DNA of 6,100 bases from Paracoccaceae bacterium (GTDB lineage Bacteria; Pseudomonadota; Alphaproteobacteria; Rhodobacterales; Rhodobacteraceae): NCBI GenBank assembly GCA_007128995.1, contig SKWJ01000229.1, positions 1 to 6,100 of the forward strand, in the 5' to 3' direction. The notes beneath the pieces were generated by a model that saw only the letters and a list, made by a program, of their open reading frames with translations, was not told the DNA's origin and searched no databases. The position numbers and the translations under genes were made by a program. Within the stretch, counting starts at the first letter, position 1. Each line of letters begins with the position of its first letter. Below, piece after piece: positions 1-5,520 of this stretch.

Positions 1-317
1 CACAGCGGCATCCCCAGATTTGTCAGAACAAGCCCGGTGATCACGGCACAGAAGGTCATCATTGTGCCGACAGACAGATCAATGCCACCGGTGATGATGA
101 CTAGGGTCACTGCGATGGCCAGCACCCCGTTGACACTGGCCGCCTGCAGGATCGCGATCATGTTCGAGGTTTGCATGAAATTGGGCGAGGCAAGCGAAAA
201 GCCGATCAGCATGATCACAAGGCTTGCAAAGGCCAGCATGCGCTGCGCCGTTGCCGTTGCAAAGAAGCTCGCGCGCTCGGGGCCGGGGGCGGGGCGGGGC
301 GTGGTGGCTTCGGTCAT
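1..317 (-). CDS. Sugar ABC transporter permease, RbsC-type (N-terminal part, cut by window edge)
   Basis: Inner-membrane channel subunit of a ribose/xylose-class (CUT2) sugar importer; only the first 105 residues are in the window. Translation from the ATG at 317 gives a cytoplasmic Pro/Arg-rich head (residues 1-25), a first hydrophobic segment (about 27-44), a second (about 53-75), the motif GGIDLSVG (77-84), and a third hydrophobic stretch (about 84-101). The GGIDLSVG motif and this spacing are hallmarks of the RbsC/XylH/AraH permease family (BPD_transp_2), whose members are usually 310-350 residues, so about two thirds is missing to the left. The start is supported by AGGAG at 323-327 (complement), five bases upstream, and by a 4-base ATGA overlap with the stop of the ATPase gene. 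The head is encoded by a very C-rich stretch (G-rich on the other strand). The family is clear; the sugar cannot be read from the permease. Confidence 0.93.
   Translation of the reverse strand, partial: MTEATTPRPAPGPERASFFATATAQRMLAFASLVIMLIGFSLASPNFMQTSNMIAILQAASVNGVLAIAVTLVIITGGIDLSVGTMMTFCAVITGLVLTNLGMPL
279..299 (+). other. G-quadruplex-forming motif, template strand of the permease start
   Basis: Four runs of four to five G's (279-282, 285-289, 291-294, 296-299) are separated by loops of only 2, 1 and 1 bases, satisfying the standard G3+N1-7 quadruplex rule with very short loops. The runs are on the plus strand, the template for the minus-strand permease, where they encode the Pro-Arg-Pro-Ala-Pro-Gly-Pro head at about codons 7-13. 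The transcript itself is C-rich here. Confidence 0.6.
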
Positions 318-1843
318 GCGGACTCCTGTACAGCAGGGAAGACGATGTTCCGGTCGGTCTGGGTGGCCAGCGCCATGATCTCTTCCTGAGTGGTGGTGCC
401 ACCCGGCAGGAAACCCGTCAGGCGGCCTTCGCACATCACGGCAATCCGGTGGCTCAGGCGCAGAATCTCGGGCAGCTCCGACGAGATCACGATGATTGCC
501 CTGCCCTCGGCTGCCAAACTGTTCAGAAGCCGGTAAATCTCGGATTTTGCGCCGACATCGATCCCGCGTGTGGGTTCATCGAAAATCAGGACATCACATT
601 CCCGCAACAGCCATTTTGCGATCACGATCTTCTGCTGGTTCCCACCCGAGAGAAGCCGCACTTCCTGCCTGTCGGACGGGGTGCGGATGTCCAGTTTCGC
701 AATGCTTTCGCGCGCGACGCTGCGCATGGCTTTCTCATCCAGCACACCGGCAAAGCGCCGAAACTTGTCAAATGCGGTCAGGGCGATGTTGTCGCGCACG
801 GACATTGGCAGCGCCAGACCGAAATGCTTGCGGTCCTCGGACAGGTAGCCGATCCCGGCGCGCACCGCATCGACCGGGCTGCGGATCCGCCGCCGCGTTC
901 CATCCACATAAATCTCGCCGCGCTCTACCGGGTCGGCCCCGAAGATCGCGCGCGCCACTTCCGTTCGTCCCGCCCCCATCAGACCCGCGAAGCCAAGGAT
1001 CTCGCCCTTGCGCAATGAGAAACTGACATCCCGGATCTCGCGCCCGCGGGTCAGATTGCGCACCTCCAGGGCTATCGGTGCCGCGCTCAGATCCGGGATC
1101 CGGACGTCCTCGCGGTCCAGTTTGCGCCCCACCATCATCGATATGATCTGATCCAGCGAGGTGTCGGCGGTCACGCGTGTGCCGATGGTCTGCCCGTCGC
1201 GCATGATCGTCACCCGATCTGAAATACGCCGGATCTCGTCCATCTTGTGACTGATATAGATGATCCCCTTGCCTTCGGCGCGCAATGTGCGGATGATCCG
1301 GAACAATTCCTCGATTTCCCGGTCATTCAGCGCCGCGGTGGGCTCATCCATGACCAGCACGCGGCTGTCATTGCTGAGCGCTTTCGCGATCTCGACCATC
1401 TGCTGTCGGGCGATGCTCAGGCCAAGGACAGGGCGCGCCGGGTCCAGCACGACATTCATGCTTTCAAAGACGGCGCGCGCGTCACGCACCATCTGACGGT
1501 CATCGATGATGATCCCCATCCGGCGCGGTTCGCGTCCGACGAAGATATTCTGCGCGATGCTCAGATCATTCATCAGGCTGAGTTCCTGATGGATGATCCC
1601 GATCCCGGCATCCTGCGCCGCGCGTGGCGTGACAAAGTCAACGGCTTGCCCCTCAAGGCGGACGGTTCCGCCGTCGCGCTTATAGACGCCGGACAGGATC
1701 TTCATCAGAGTGGACTTGCCGGCCCCGTTCTCGCCCATCAGTGCATGGACTTCGCCTTTGCGCAGGTCGAAATGCACATCGCGCAGCGCGTGAACCCCGG
1801 GGAAGCGTTTTTCGATCCCCTGCATCTGGACAAGCGGCGTCAT
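314..1843 (-). CDS. Sugar ABC transporter ATP-binding protein, RbsA/MglA/XylG-type, two fused ATPase domains
   Basis: Cytoplasmic energy-coupling subunit (509 aa) of a CUT2-class sugar importer; it pairs with the permease encoded next. Two ABC domains lie in tandem. In domain 1, Walker A is GENGAGKST (37-45), the Q-loop Gln is 86, the signature-like LSIARQQ is at 142-148, Walker B has MDEP with D166/E167, and the switch His is 199. In domain 2, the Walker A is degenerate, GLMGAGRTE (287-295, Lys replaced by Arg), followed by LSEDRK (334-339), the canonical signature LSGGNQQK (398-405), and FDEP with D422/E423. A degenerate second P-loop and a relaxed first signature are normal in this family. 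Length matches the usual 490-515 aa. The open frame extends further upstream, but the ATG at 1843 begins the family-typical N-terminus, has GAGGA (complement of 1850-1854) six bases upstream, and overlaps the preceding lactonase stop by ATGA. The binding protein of the system is not in the window. Confidence 0.96.
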   Translation of the reverse strand: MTPLVQMQGIEKRFPGVHALRDVHFDLRKGEVHALMGENGAGKSTLMKILSGVYKRDGGTVRLEGQAVDFVTPRAAQDAGIGIIHQELSLMNDLSIAQNIFVGREPRRMGIIIDDRQMVRDARAVFESMNVVLDPARPVLGLSIARQQMVEIAKALSNDSRVLVMDEPTAALNDREIEELFRIIRTLRAEGKGIIYISHKMDEIRRISDRVTIMRDGQTIGTRVTADTSLDQIISMMVGRKLDREDVRIPDLSAAPIALEVRNLTRGREIRDVSFSLRKGEILGFAGLMGAGRTEVARAIFGADPVERGEIYVDGTRRRIRSPVDAVRAGIGYLSEDRKHFGLALPMSVRDNIALTAFDKFRRFAGVLDEKAMRSVARESIAKLDIRTPSDRQEVRLLSGGNQQKIVIAKWLLRECDVLIFDEPTRGIDVGAKSEIYRLLNSLAAEGRAIIVISSELPEILRLSHRIAVMCEGRLTGFLPGGTTTQEEIMALATQTDRNIVFPAVQESA

Positions 1844-2709
1844 GTTGCATCCTCGGGAAGCGTGTAGAAGCGCGCAGCCGTCAAGCCCGAAATCTGTTCC
1901 TGAACTGGATCGGACTGCCCCGCCAGCCATTCGGCGCTCAGCCGGTGCCAGTCTGTGTATGTTCCGGCCAGCCGCAGCACGGGCCAGTCTGACCCCCACA
2001 TCAGGCGTTCTGCGCCAAACCATCCAAGAAGCTGGTCGAGCAATGGAAACAGCAGGTCGCGCGCACGTGGCAGCTCGGCCGGGGCCATTTCTGTCAGCAG
2101 GCCCGAGATCTTGCAAAGCGCCTGTGTCTCACTGGACAGGCGCGCCATGCCGTCTCGCCAGATCTGGTGGCGCGGATCACCGTCTGGGGCGGACAAGGCA
2201 GGCTTGGCGGCATGATCAATCACAACTGGCAAATCCGGGTTCCGCGCGAGGACGCGCGCGAGCACGGCCAGATGTGCCGGGCGCACCAAGGCATCAAAAC
2301 AAAGCCCGGCATCAATCAGAGCATCGGCCCAGCCCGGTATGGGTGCATGTAAAATCCAGTCCGGGCTCAGGTCCTGAAGCATGGGCCGGATGCCGCGCAG
2401 GGCCGGTGCTGCGGACAGCTTCTCAACCCGTGCGGCGAAACCGGGATCAGTCATGTCCGCCCAGCCGACAATGGCGGCAATATGAGGGGCGTTGCGCGCT
2501 TGCTCCAGCAGCCACAGGGTTTCAGCTTCGGTTGGTGCGGCCTGCACGACAATCGCGCGCGAAATGCCGGCCGCCTGCAGCCGCTGACCAAGAGCGTCTG
2601 CGCCAAAGTCCTGCGCGATGGGGGCAAATGCCGGGTCTGTGGGGTCGAGCCAGGCATAATCGCCGCGCGCAAGCGCCCAGATATGACAATGGGCGTCGAC
2701 CCACGCCAT
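1840..2709 (-). CDS. Amidohydrolase-family sugar lactonase (COG3618, L-fuconolactonase-like)
   Basis: A 289-aa cytoplasmic metal-dependent hydrolase of the Amidohydro_2 fold. Visible features are the N-terminal metal motif DAHCHIW (5-11, His7 and His9), RGIRP (105-109), VIDHAAKP (163-170, His166 and Lys169), CKISGL (199-204) and the C-terminal MWGSDWPV (237-244, Asp241). This layout matches COG3618 enzymes such as L-fuconolactonase and L-rhamnono-lactonase, which open the sugar lactone made by a sugar 1-dehydrogenase to the free aldonic acid. Other members (for example LigI, 2-pyrone-4,6-dicarboxylate lactonase) share the fold, so the substrate is an inference from the neighbouring sugar importer and dehydrogenase. 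The ATG shares one base with the upstream dehydrogenase stop (TGATG), and its 3' end overlaps the ATPase start by four bases. No strong Shine-Dalgarno lies before the ATG, which fits initiation coupled to the gene upstream. No frameshift or missing motif is apparent. Confidence 0.88.
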   Translation of the reverse strand: MAWVDAHCHIWALARGDYAWLDPTDPAFAPIAQDFGADALGQRLQAAGISRAIVVQAAPTEAETLWLLEQARNAPHIAAIVGWADMTDPGFAARVEKLSAAPALRGIRPMLQDLSPDWILHAPIPGWADALIDAGLCFDALVRPAHLAVLARVLARNPDLPVVIDHAAKPALSAPDGDPRHQIWRDGMARLSSETQALCKISGLLTEMAPAELPRARDLLFPLLDQLLGWFGAERLMWGSDWPVLRLAGTYTDWHRLSAEWLAGQSDPVQEQISGLTAARFYTLPEDAT

Positions 2710-3461
2710 CAGATCGTCACACCGCCATCGACCAGCACCGCCTGTCCGGTCATGAAGCGGCTTTCGTCAGACAACAGATAGACAATCATGGGCACGAGAT
2801 CCTCGGGCGTGCCAAGCCGGCCCATCGGCTGGCGGGCGATGAAATCGCGGCGCGCGGCTTCGGGATCAGCAGCCTGTGCGATCCTGCCCCGCAGCGACGG
2901 CGTGTCAATCGTGCCGGGGCACAGCGCATTGCAGCGCAGGCCGCGTGTCACGAAATCTGCCGCAATGCCCTTGCTCAGCCCGATCACGCCGGCCTTGGTC
3001 GCCCCATAAAGTGTGCGATTCGGAAAGCCCTTTATCGAGGACGCCATCGACGCCATGTTCAGAATCGACGCAGTTCCGGTGCGCTCTGCCTGCCGCAACA
3101 TGCCGGGTACAAAGGCACGCGACATCCGCAGCATGGACGCCAGATTCAGCGCGAGGCTGAAGTCAAGATCAGCGTCGCTGATATCCAGAACCGTTCCATG
3201 ATGCACAAAGCCTGCGCAGTTGAACAAGCCATCCAGATCAGGCAACGAGGCGGCCATTTTCCGGATTGCTGCGCCATCACAGACATCGAGAGTGCGCGTT
3301 TCGATCTGTCCACCGTTCCGTGCGCCAGTGTAATCAAGCAGGTCGCCGTTGAGATCGGTCGCGATAACCTGCGCACCCTCTTCCGCGCATCCAAGTGCTG
3401 CGGCCCGACCAATTCCCTGACCCGCCGCCGTCACGAGAACGGTTTTCCCTTTCAGTCGCAT
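2709..3461 (-). CDS. Short-chain dehydrogenase/reductase, DHRS6 / 2-keto-3-deoxy-L-fuconate dehydrogenase-like
   Basis: A 250-aa NAD-dependent oxidoreductase, first gene of the minus-strand operon. The Rossmann glycine motif is TAAGQGIG (11-18). Asp36 at the end of beta-2 predicts NAD rather than NADP. NCAG (81-84) replaces the usual NNAG, Asn106 is the structural/catalytic Asn, and the catalytic set is Ser138, Tyr152, Lys156. The Ser-to-Tyr spacing of 14, the stretch NMASMASSIKGFPNR (135-149) and CPGTIDTPSL (181-190) resemble, from memory, human DHRS6/BDH2 and bacterial 2-keto-3-deoxy-L-fuconate dehydrogenases, including three arginines (149, 193, 210) equivalent to that family's substrate-binding cluster. 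A likely role is oxidising a keto-deoxy sugar acid downstream of the lactonase; acting as the sugar 1-dehydrogenase is the main alternative. The open frame extends 16 codons upstream, but the ATG at 3461 has a strong GGGAGGGG five bases or fewer upstream and begins the normal SDR N-terminus. The 3' end overlaps the lactonase start by one base. Confidence 0.93.
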   Translation of the reverse strand: MRLKGKTVLVTAAGQGIGRAAALGCAEEGAQVIATDLNGDLLDYTGARNGGQIETRTLDVCDGAAIRKMAASLPDLDGLFNCAGFVHHGTVLDISDADLDFSLALNLASMLRMSRAFVPGMLRQAERTGTASILNMASMASSIKGFPNRTLYGATKAGVIGLSKGIAADFVTRGLRCNALCPGTIDTPSLRGRIAQAADPEAARRDFIARQPMGRLGTPEDLVPMIVYLLSDESRFMTGQAVLVDGGVTI

Positions 3462-3463
3462 TT

Positions 3464-3471
3464 CCCCTCCC
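3464..3471 (-). promoter_or_regulatory. Ribosome binding site of the dehydrogenase gene
   Basis: The complement reads GGGAGGGG, ending two bases before the ATG at 3461, with its GGAG core five bases away. It is the strongest Shine-Dalgarno in the operon and decides the start in favour of the 250-residue product rather than the 266-residue open frame. Confidence 0.75.
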
Positions 3472-3496
3472 TGACGCTGTGGGCCCCTCCACTGGC

Positions 3497-3530
3497 GGAC
3501 AGCATTCATATATGGACAGCTTATTCATAT
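3497..3530. repeat. Tandem near-perfect direct repeat, candidate operator
   Basis: Two copies lie end to end. Copy one (3497-3511) reads GGACAGCATTCATAT and copy two (3514-3530) reads GGACAGCTTATTCATAT, so they are identical apart from two extra T's in the second. Start-to-start spacing is 17 bp for the GGACAGC half and 19 bp for the ATTCATAT half, roughly two helical turns. The position between divergent promoters suggests paired regulator binding sites; the regulator downstream is the obvious candidate. Function is inferred; the repeat itself is directly visible. Confidence 0.6.
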
Positions 3531-3588
3531 CTGATAGTCTTGCAACAGTAATTTTATTGCGCCACACAAAACGCAGTAATTGGTTCAA

Positions 3589-3594
3589 AAGGAG
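3589..3594 (+). promoter_or_regulatory. Ribosome binding site that sets the GTG start of the IclR-family gene
   Basis: AAGGAG lies four bases before the GTG at 3599. The reading frame is open upstream to beyond 3395, but those codons run back through the control region and into the opposite dehydrogenase gene, with no comparable ribosome binding site at the in-frame ATG at 3512. A second GTG at 3605 is also in frame, at a ten-base spacing, and is a less likely alternative. Confidence 0.7.
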
Positions 3595-3598
3595 CGTC

Positions 3599-4399
3599 GT
3601 GAACGTGCCCCAGTCTTCGCAGCCTGTGCCAGATGCGCCTGATCCTGCAGCTTCCGAACGCTATCGGGCGCCTGCCCTCGACAAGGGGCTCGATATCCTC
3701 GAACTATTGGCGACAGAAGTGAGTGGATTGACACGCAGCGAGATTGTGCGTGCGATGGGGCGTCGCCCGTCCGAGATATATCGCATGCTGGAACGGCTGG
3801 TGGCGCGCGGCTATGTGCGCCGCTCGGCAGGTGGCGATCGCTACGCGCTGACGATGAAGCTGTTTCTGCTGGGAACTGCGCATCCCCCTGTGCGCAGGCT
3901 TGTTGCGCAGGCGCAGCCGCTGATGGACAGTTTCGTGCGTGCGACCCTGCAATCCCTTCACCTGGTGGTCAATGAGGGGCCGGTTGCTGTTGTGGTCGCG
4001 CAGGCCAGCCAGCCCGGAAACTGGGAATTCCGCCTGCGCGTCGGGGCGCAGCTTGGAATGCTGGAAACCAGCTCTGGTCAGACGCTGCTGGCCTTTCAGG
4101 ACGCGGACCGGCGCAAAGACATTCTGGCCGCCATTCCCGCCATCCCCGATCATGCCGAGAGCCTGTCTGAAGCGCGGCTTGACGAAATCCGCGCCTGTGG
4201 CCACCGGATCGCGCCCAGCCTGCAACTTGTCGGGGTGACGGATATCTCGGTTCCGGTGCTGGCGCCGGATGGGAACGCTTTTGCGGTGTTGACATGTCCG
4301 CATGTTGAACATGTCGGAACGTTCCGCAATCAGGCCGCCAATGTTGAAGACTGCCTTGCGCGGCAACAGGAACTGGCGCGCGCCCTGCGCTTGGTCTGA
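3599..4399 (+). CDS. IclR-family transcriptional regulator
   Basis: A 266-aa DNA-binding regulator. After a Pro/Gln/Asp-rich leader (1-20) comes the IclR opening APALDKGLDILELLA (24-38), a winged helix-turn-helix (recognition region about 44-75, including RPSEIYRMLERLVARGYV) and a wing ending RYALTMKLFLLG (81-92). The rest is the GAF-like IclR effector-binding domain, with the conserved GQTLLAF-type helix and a DISVPVL strand near the C-terminus. Length fits the family (250-280 aa). IclR proteins bind as dimers or tetramers, often repress or activate an adjacent divergent catabolic operon and themselves, and respond to a pathway metabolite. The head-to-head position with the dehydrogenase-lactonase-importer operon makes that operon the likely target. 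The inducer is unknown; a sugar acid or keto-deoxy acid would fit. The start is the GTG preceded by AAGGAG. The gene converges on the kinase gene, with 19 bases between stops. Confidence 0.93.
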   Translation: MNVPQSSQPVPDAPDPAASERYRAPALDKGLDILELLATEVSGLTRSEIVRAMGRRPSEIYRMLERLVARGYVRRSAGGDRYALTMKLFLLGTAHPPVRRLVAQAQPLMDSFVRATLQSLHLVVNEGPVAVVVAQASQPGNWEFRLRVGAQLGMLETSSGQTLLAFQDADRRKDILAAIPAIPDHAESLSEARLDEIRACGHRIAPSLQLVGVTDISVPVLAPDGNAFAVLTCPHVEHVGTFRNQAANVEDCLARQQELARALRLV

Positions 4400-4425
4400 G
4401 CCCTGACTGGGCCTGCGCTCAGGTC
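4393..4425. terminator. Inverted repeat between convergent stops, possible two-way terminator
   Basis: CTGAGC (4396-4401) and GCTCAG (4417-4422) form a perfect 6-bp stem, extendable to nine pairs (4393-4425) with two G-U type pairs, around a 15-base loop. The loop contains a smaller competing GCCC/GGGC pairing (4400-4403 with 4409-4412). The regulator's TGA lies in the left arm and the kinase's TGA (TCA on the plus strand) in the right arm. No T-run follows on either side, so it is not a textbook intrinsic terminator; tail-to-tail placement is the main argument for a termination role. Confidence 0.35.
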
Positions 4426-5363
4426 CAGATCTCATGCGCGAAGGGCGGGTCGCAACCGGGACGCGTGCAGGTGATCGCTGCGGCGCGCGCGGCATCGGCA
4501 ATCACACGGCGCAGCGTCCCGGCGTCTGCCGACATAACAGCCTCGGGGGTGAGCGCACCAATCCGGTCCAGTCCTGCAAGCACACCCGCCATGAGCGTGT
4601 CACCTGCGCCGACAGTATCTGCCAGTTCGGACACAGGCGACAAAGGCTGTTCGAAAGCGCCACCGCGCCATTGGCACAGGACCGGATCTGCACCCTGTGT
4701 CAGGATCACGACAGCCTGAGGGGCGATGTTGTTCAAGGTCTTTAGCGCCGCTTCCGGTGTCAGACCGGGGAACCACCAAGCTGCGTCTTCATCGCTCAGC
4801 TTGATCAGCCGTGCTGCTGCAGACATACGCAACAGCCGGTCCCGATAGGTCTGTGCATGGCCATCTGCCAGCAGCGGGCGGATGTTCGGGTCAAGCGATG
4901 TGACCAGTCCTGCCGCGAACGCGTTTTCGAACAGCAAGGCCCAGGCGTCGGCGTCCGGCCCGTTGATCAGGGCGATAGACCCAAGATGCAGTGCCTGTGC
5001 CTGAGGCAGGCTTTGAAGCGTCTTTGAAAGGTCATCATGTGTCACGCGCCTGTCAGCCGTGTCAGTGCGGTAGAAGCGGTAATCCGGCTGCCCCTGCTGC
5101 AAGGTCACCATGGCAAGCGATGTCGGCGCATCGCTTCGCTGTCCCAGATGATCTACGGCGCAGCCCTCCAGCGCTGCCAGAAGTTGCTGGCCAAAGCTGT
5201 CGGTCGAGAGCGTGCCCAGATAGCCCACCGCTGCGCCCATCCTGCCAAGCGCACGGCTGCAGTTGAACGGAGACCCACCAGCATGAGCCTCGAACCGGCG
5301 TGCGCCGGTCTGACCCGGCATCTCGATGACATCCATCAGGTTCTCGCCGCCGCAAATGATCAT
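4419..5363 (-). CDS. PfkB-family carbohydrate kinase, fructokinase-like
   Basis: A 314-aa cytoplasmic ATP-dependent sugar kinase of the ribokinase/PfkB fold. It begins MIICGGENLMDVIEM. The first PfkB signature region is GGSPFNCSRALGRMG (29-43), followed by GYLGTLSTDSFGQQL (47-61) of the substrate/lid region, DPNIRP (158-163), and the second signature DTVGAGDTLMAGVL (249-262), where Asp255 is the expected catalytic base and GAGD forms the anion hole. The C-terminal CTRPGCDPP (299-307) resembles bacterial fructokinases. Phosphorylation of fructose or a related ketose is therefore the best guess, with 2-keto-3-deoxy-sugar-acid kinase as the alternative. Length is normal for the family (about 300-320 aa). 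The ATG has GAGG (complement of 5370-5373) six bases upstream. It converges with the regulator gene and diverges from the E1 gene, so it appears to be transcribed alone; whether it belongs to the same pathway as the left operon is not shown. Confidence 0.92.
   Translation of the reverse strand: MIICGGENLMDVIEMPGQTGARRFEAHAGGSPFNCSRALGRMGAAVGYLGTLSTDSFGQQLLAALEGCAVDHLGQRSDAPTSLAMVTLQQGQPDYRFYRTDTADRRVTHDDLSKTLQSLPQAQALHLGSIALINGPDADAWALLFENAFAAGLVTSLDPNIRPLLADGHAQTYRDRLLRMSAAARLIKLSDEDAAWWFPGLTPEAALKTLNNIAPQAVVILTQGADPVLCQWRGGAFEQPLSPVSELADTVGAGDTLMAGVLAGLDRIGALTPEAVMSADAGTLRRVIADAARAAAITCTRPGCDPPFAHEIWT
5294..5309. repeat. Perfect GC-rich inverted repeat inside the start of the kinase gene
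   Basis: ACCGGC (5294-5299) and GCCGGT (5304-5309) flank the four bases GTGC. On the kinase transcript this gives a six-pair GC hairpin with loop GCAC around codons 19-24, within the first 75 bases of the coding region. It may be a chance product of codon use for the Gly-Ala-Arg-Arg stretch. Confidence 0.3.
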
Positions 5364-5520
5364 GAGGTCCCTCTGTGCTGATCCTGCTGTGCGGCATGAA
5401 ACGCGCGGTTCACTGGCCTGTCAAGCTGTAGTCTCCTGGTGTGTTAAGTTACAAATGTAGAATAGGATTGACAAAGTTGCATAAATTCGGCACCCCAGAG
5501 GCCACTGAAGGGAAAAGACC
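5364..5520. promoter_or_regulatory. Divergent control region between the kinase and the E1 dehydrogenase gene
   Basis: This 157-bp gap lies between two genes transcribed away from each other, with an AT-rich core at about 5440-5490. For the kinase (minus), TTGTCA (complement of 5469-5474), a 17-bp spacer, and TAACTT (complement of 5446-5451) form a possible but weak promoter with a poor -10. For the E1 gene (plus), TAGAAT (5458-5463) is a good -10 match without a good -35. TTGACA (5468-5473, plus) has no suitable -10 downstream. An imperfect dyad TGTTAAGTTACA (5442-5453) overlaps these and could be a regulator site. The plus-strand ribosome binding site AAGGGA (5508-5513) precedes the E1 start by seven bases. 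No small gene was found in the gap. Confidence 0.5.

Larger units (their letters stand above)
3462..3598. promoter_or_regulatory. Divergent control region between the sugar operon and the IclR-family regulator
   Basis: This 137-bp gap separates two genes transcribed away from each other, so it must hold the promoter of the four-gene operon (minus) and of the regulator (plus). Bases from about 3500 to 3590 are clearly more AT-rich than the flanking genes. The gap contains a tandem repeat (3497-3530), the small palindromes CATATATG (3507-3514) and TATCTGATA (3528-3536), and TTGCAA (3540-3545) that could serve as a -35 element. I could not pair a convincing -10 hexamer with it on either strand, so no promoter is placed exactly. 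The arrangement is typical of an IclR regulator controlling its own synthesis and the adjoining catabolic operon. Confidence 0.7.

Noticed and set aside
850..985. Degenerate Walker A (Lys to Arg) in the second ATPase domain, and the non-canonical LSIARQQ signature in the first, as possible signs of a dead transporter.
   Set aside because: Both are normal variation in RbsA/XylG/MglA-type two-domain ATPases.
224..1018. A 264-codon open frame on the plus strand opposite the ATPase gene, and a similar one at 1247-1867.
   Set aside because: Both are antisense to conserved ABC ATPase motifs, have low-complexity composition and no good ribosome binding site.
1844..2116. An N-terminal extension of the ATPase to about 600 residues.
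   Set aside because: The extra codons lie inside the lactonase gene in another frame, and the ATG at 1843 gives the normal family N-terminus with a Shine-Dalgarno.
3462..3509. A 16-residue longer dehydrogenase starting at 3509.
   Set aside because: The ATG at 3461 has a much stronger ribosome binding site and begins exactly at the SDR fold; the extra residues would lie in the control region.
1842..3551. A 569-codon open frame on the plus strand opposite the lactonase and dehydrogenase genes.
   Set aside because: The translation is Arg/Ala/Pro/Gln-rich with no recognisable domain, and it lies exactly antisense to two genes with full catalytic motifs; it is a product of high GC content.
3704..4501. 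A 265-codon minus-strand open frame opposite the IclR-family gene.
   Set aside because: It crosses the kinase stop and regulator stop, is rich in Arg/Gln/His and shows no family features; the plus-strand regulator explains the region.
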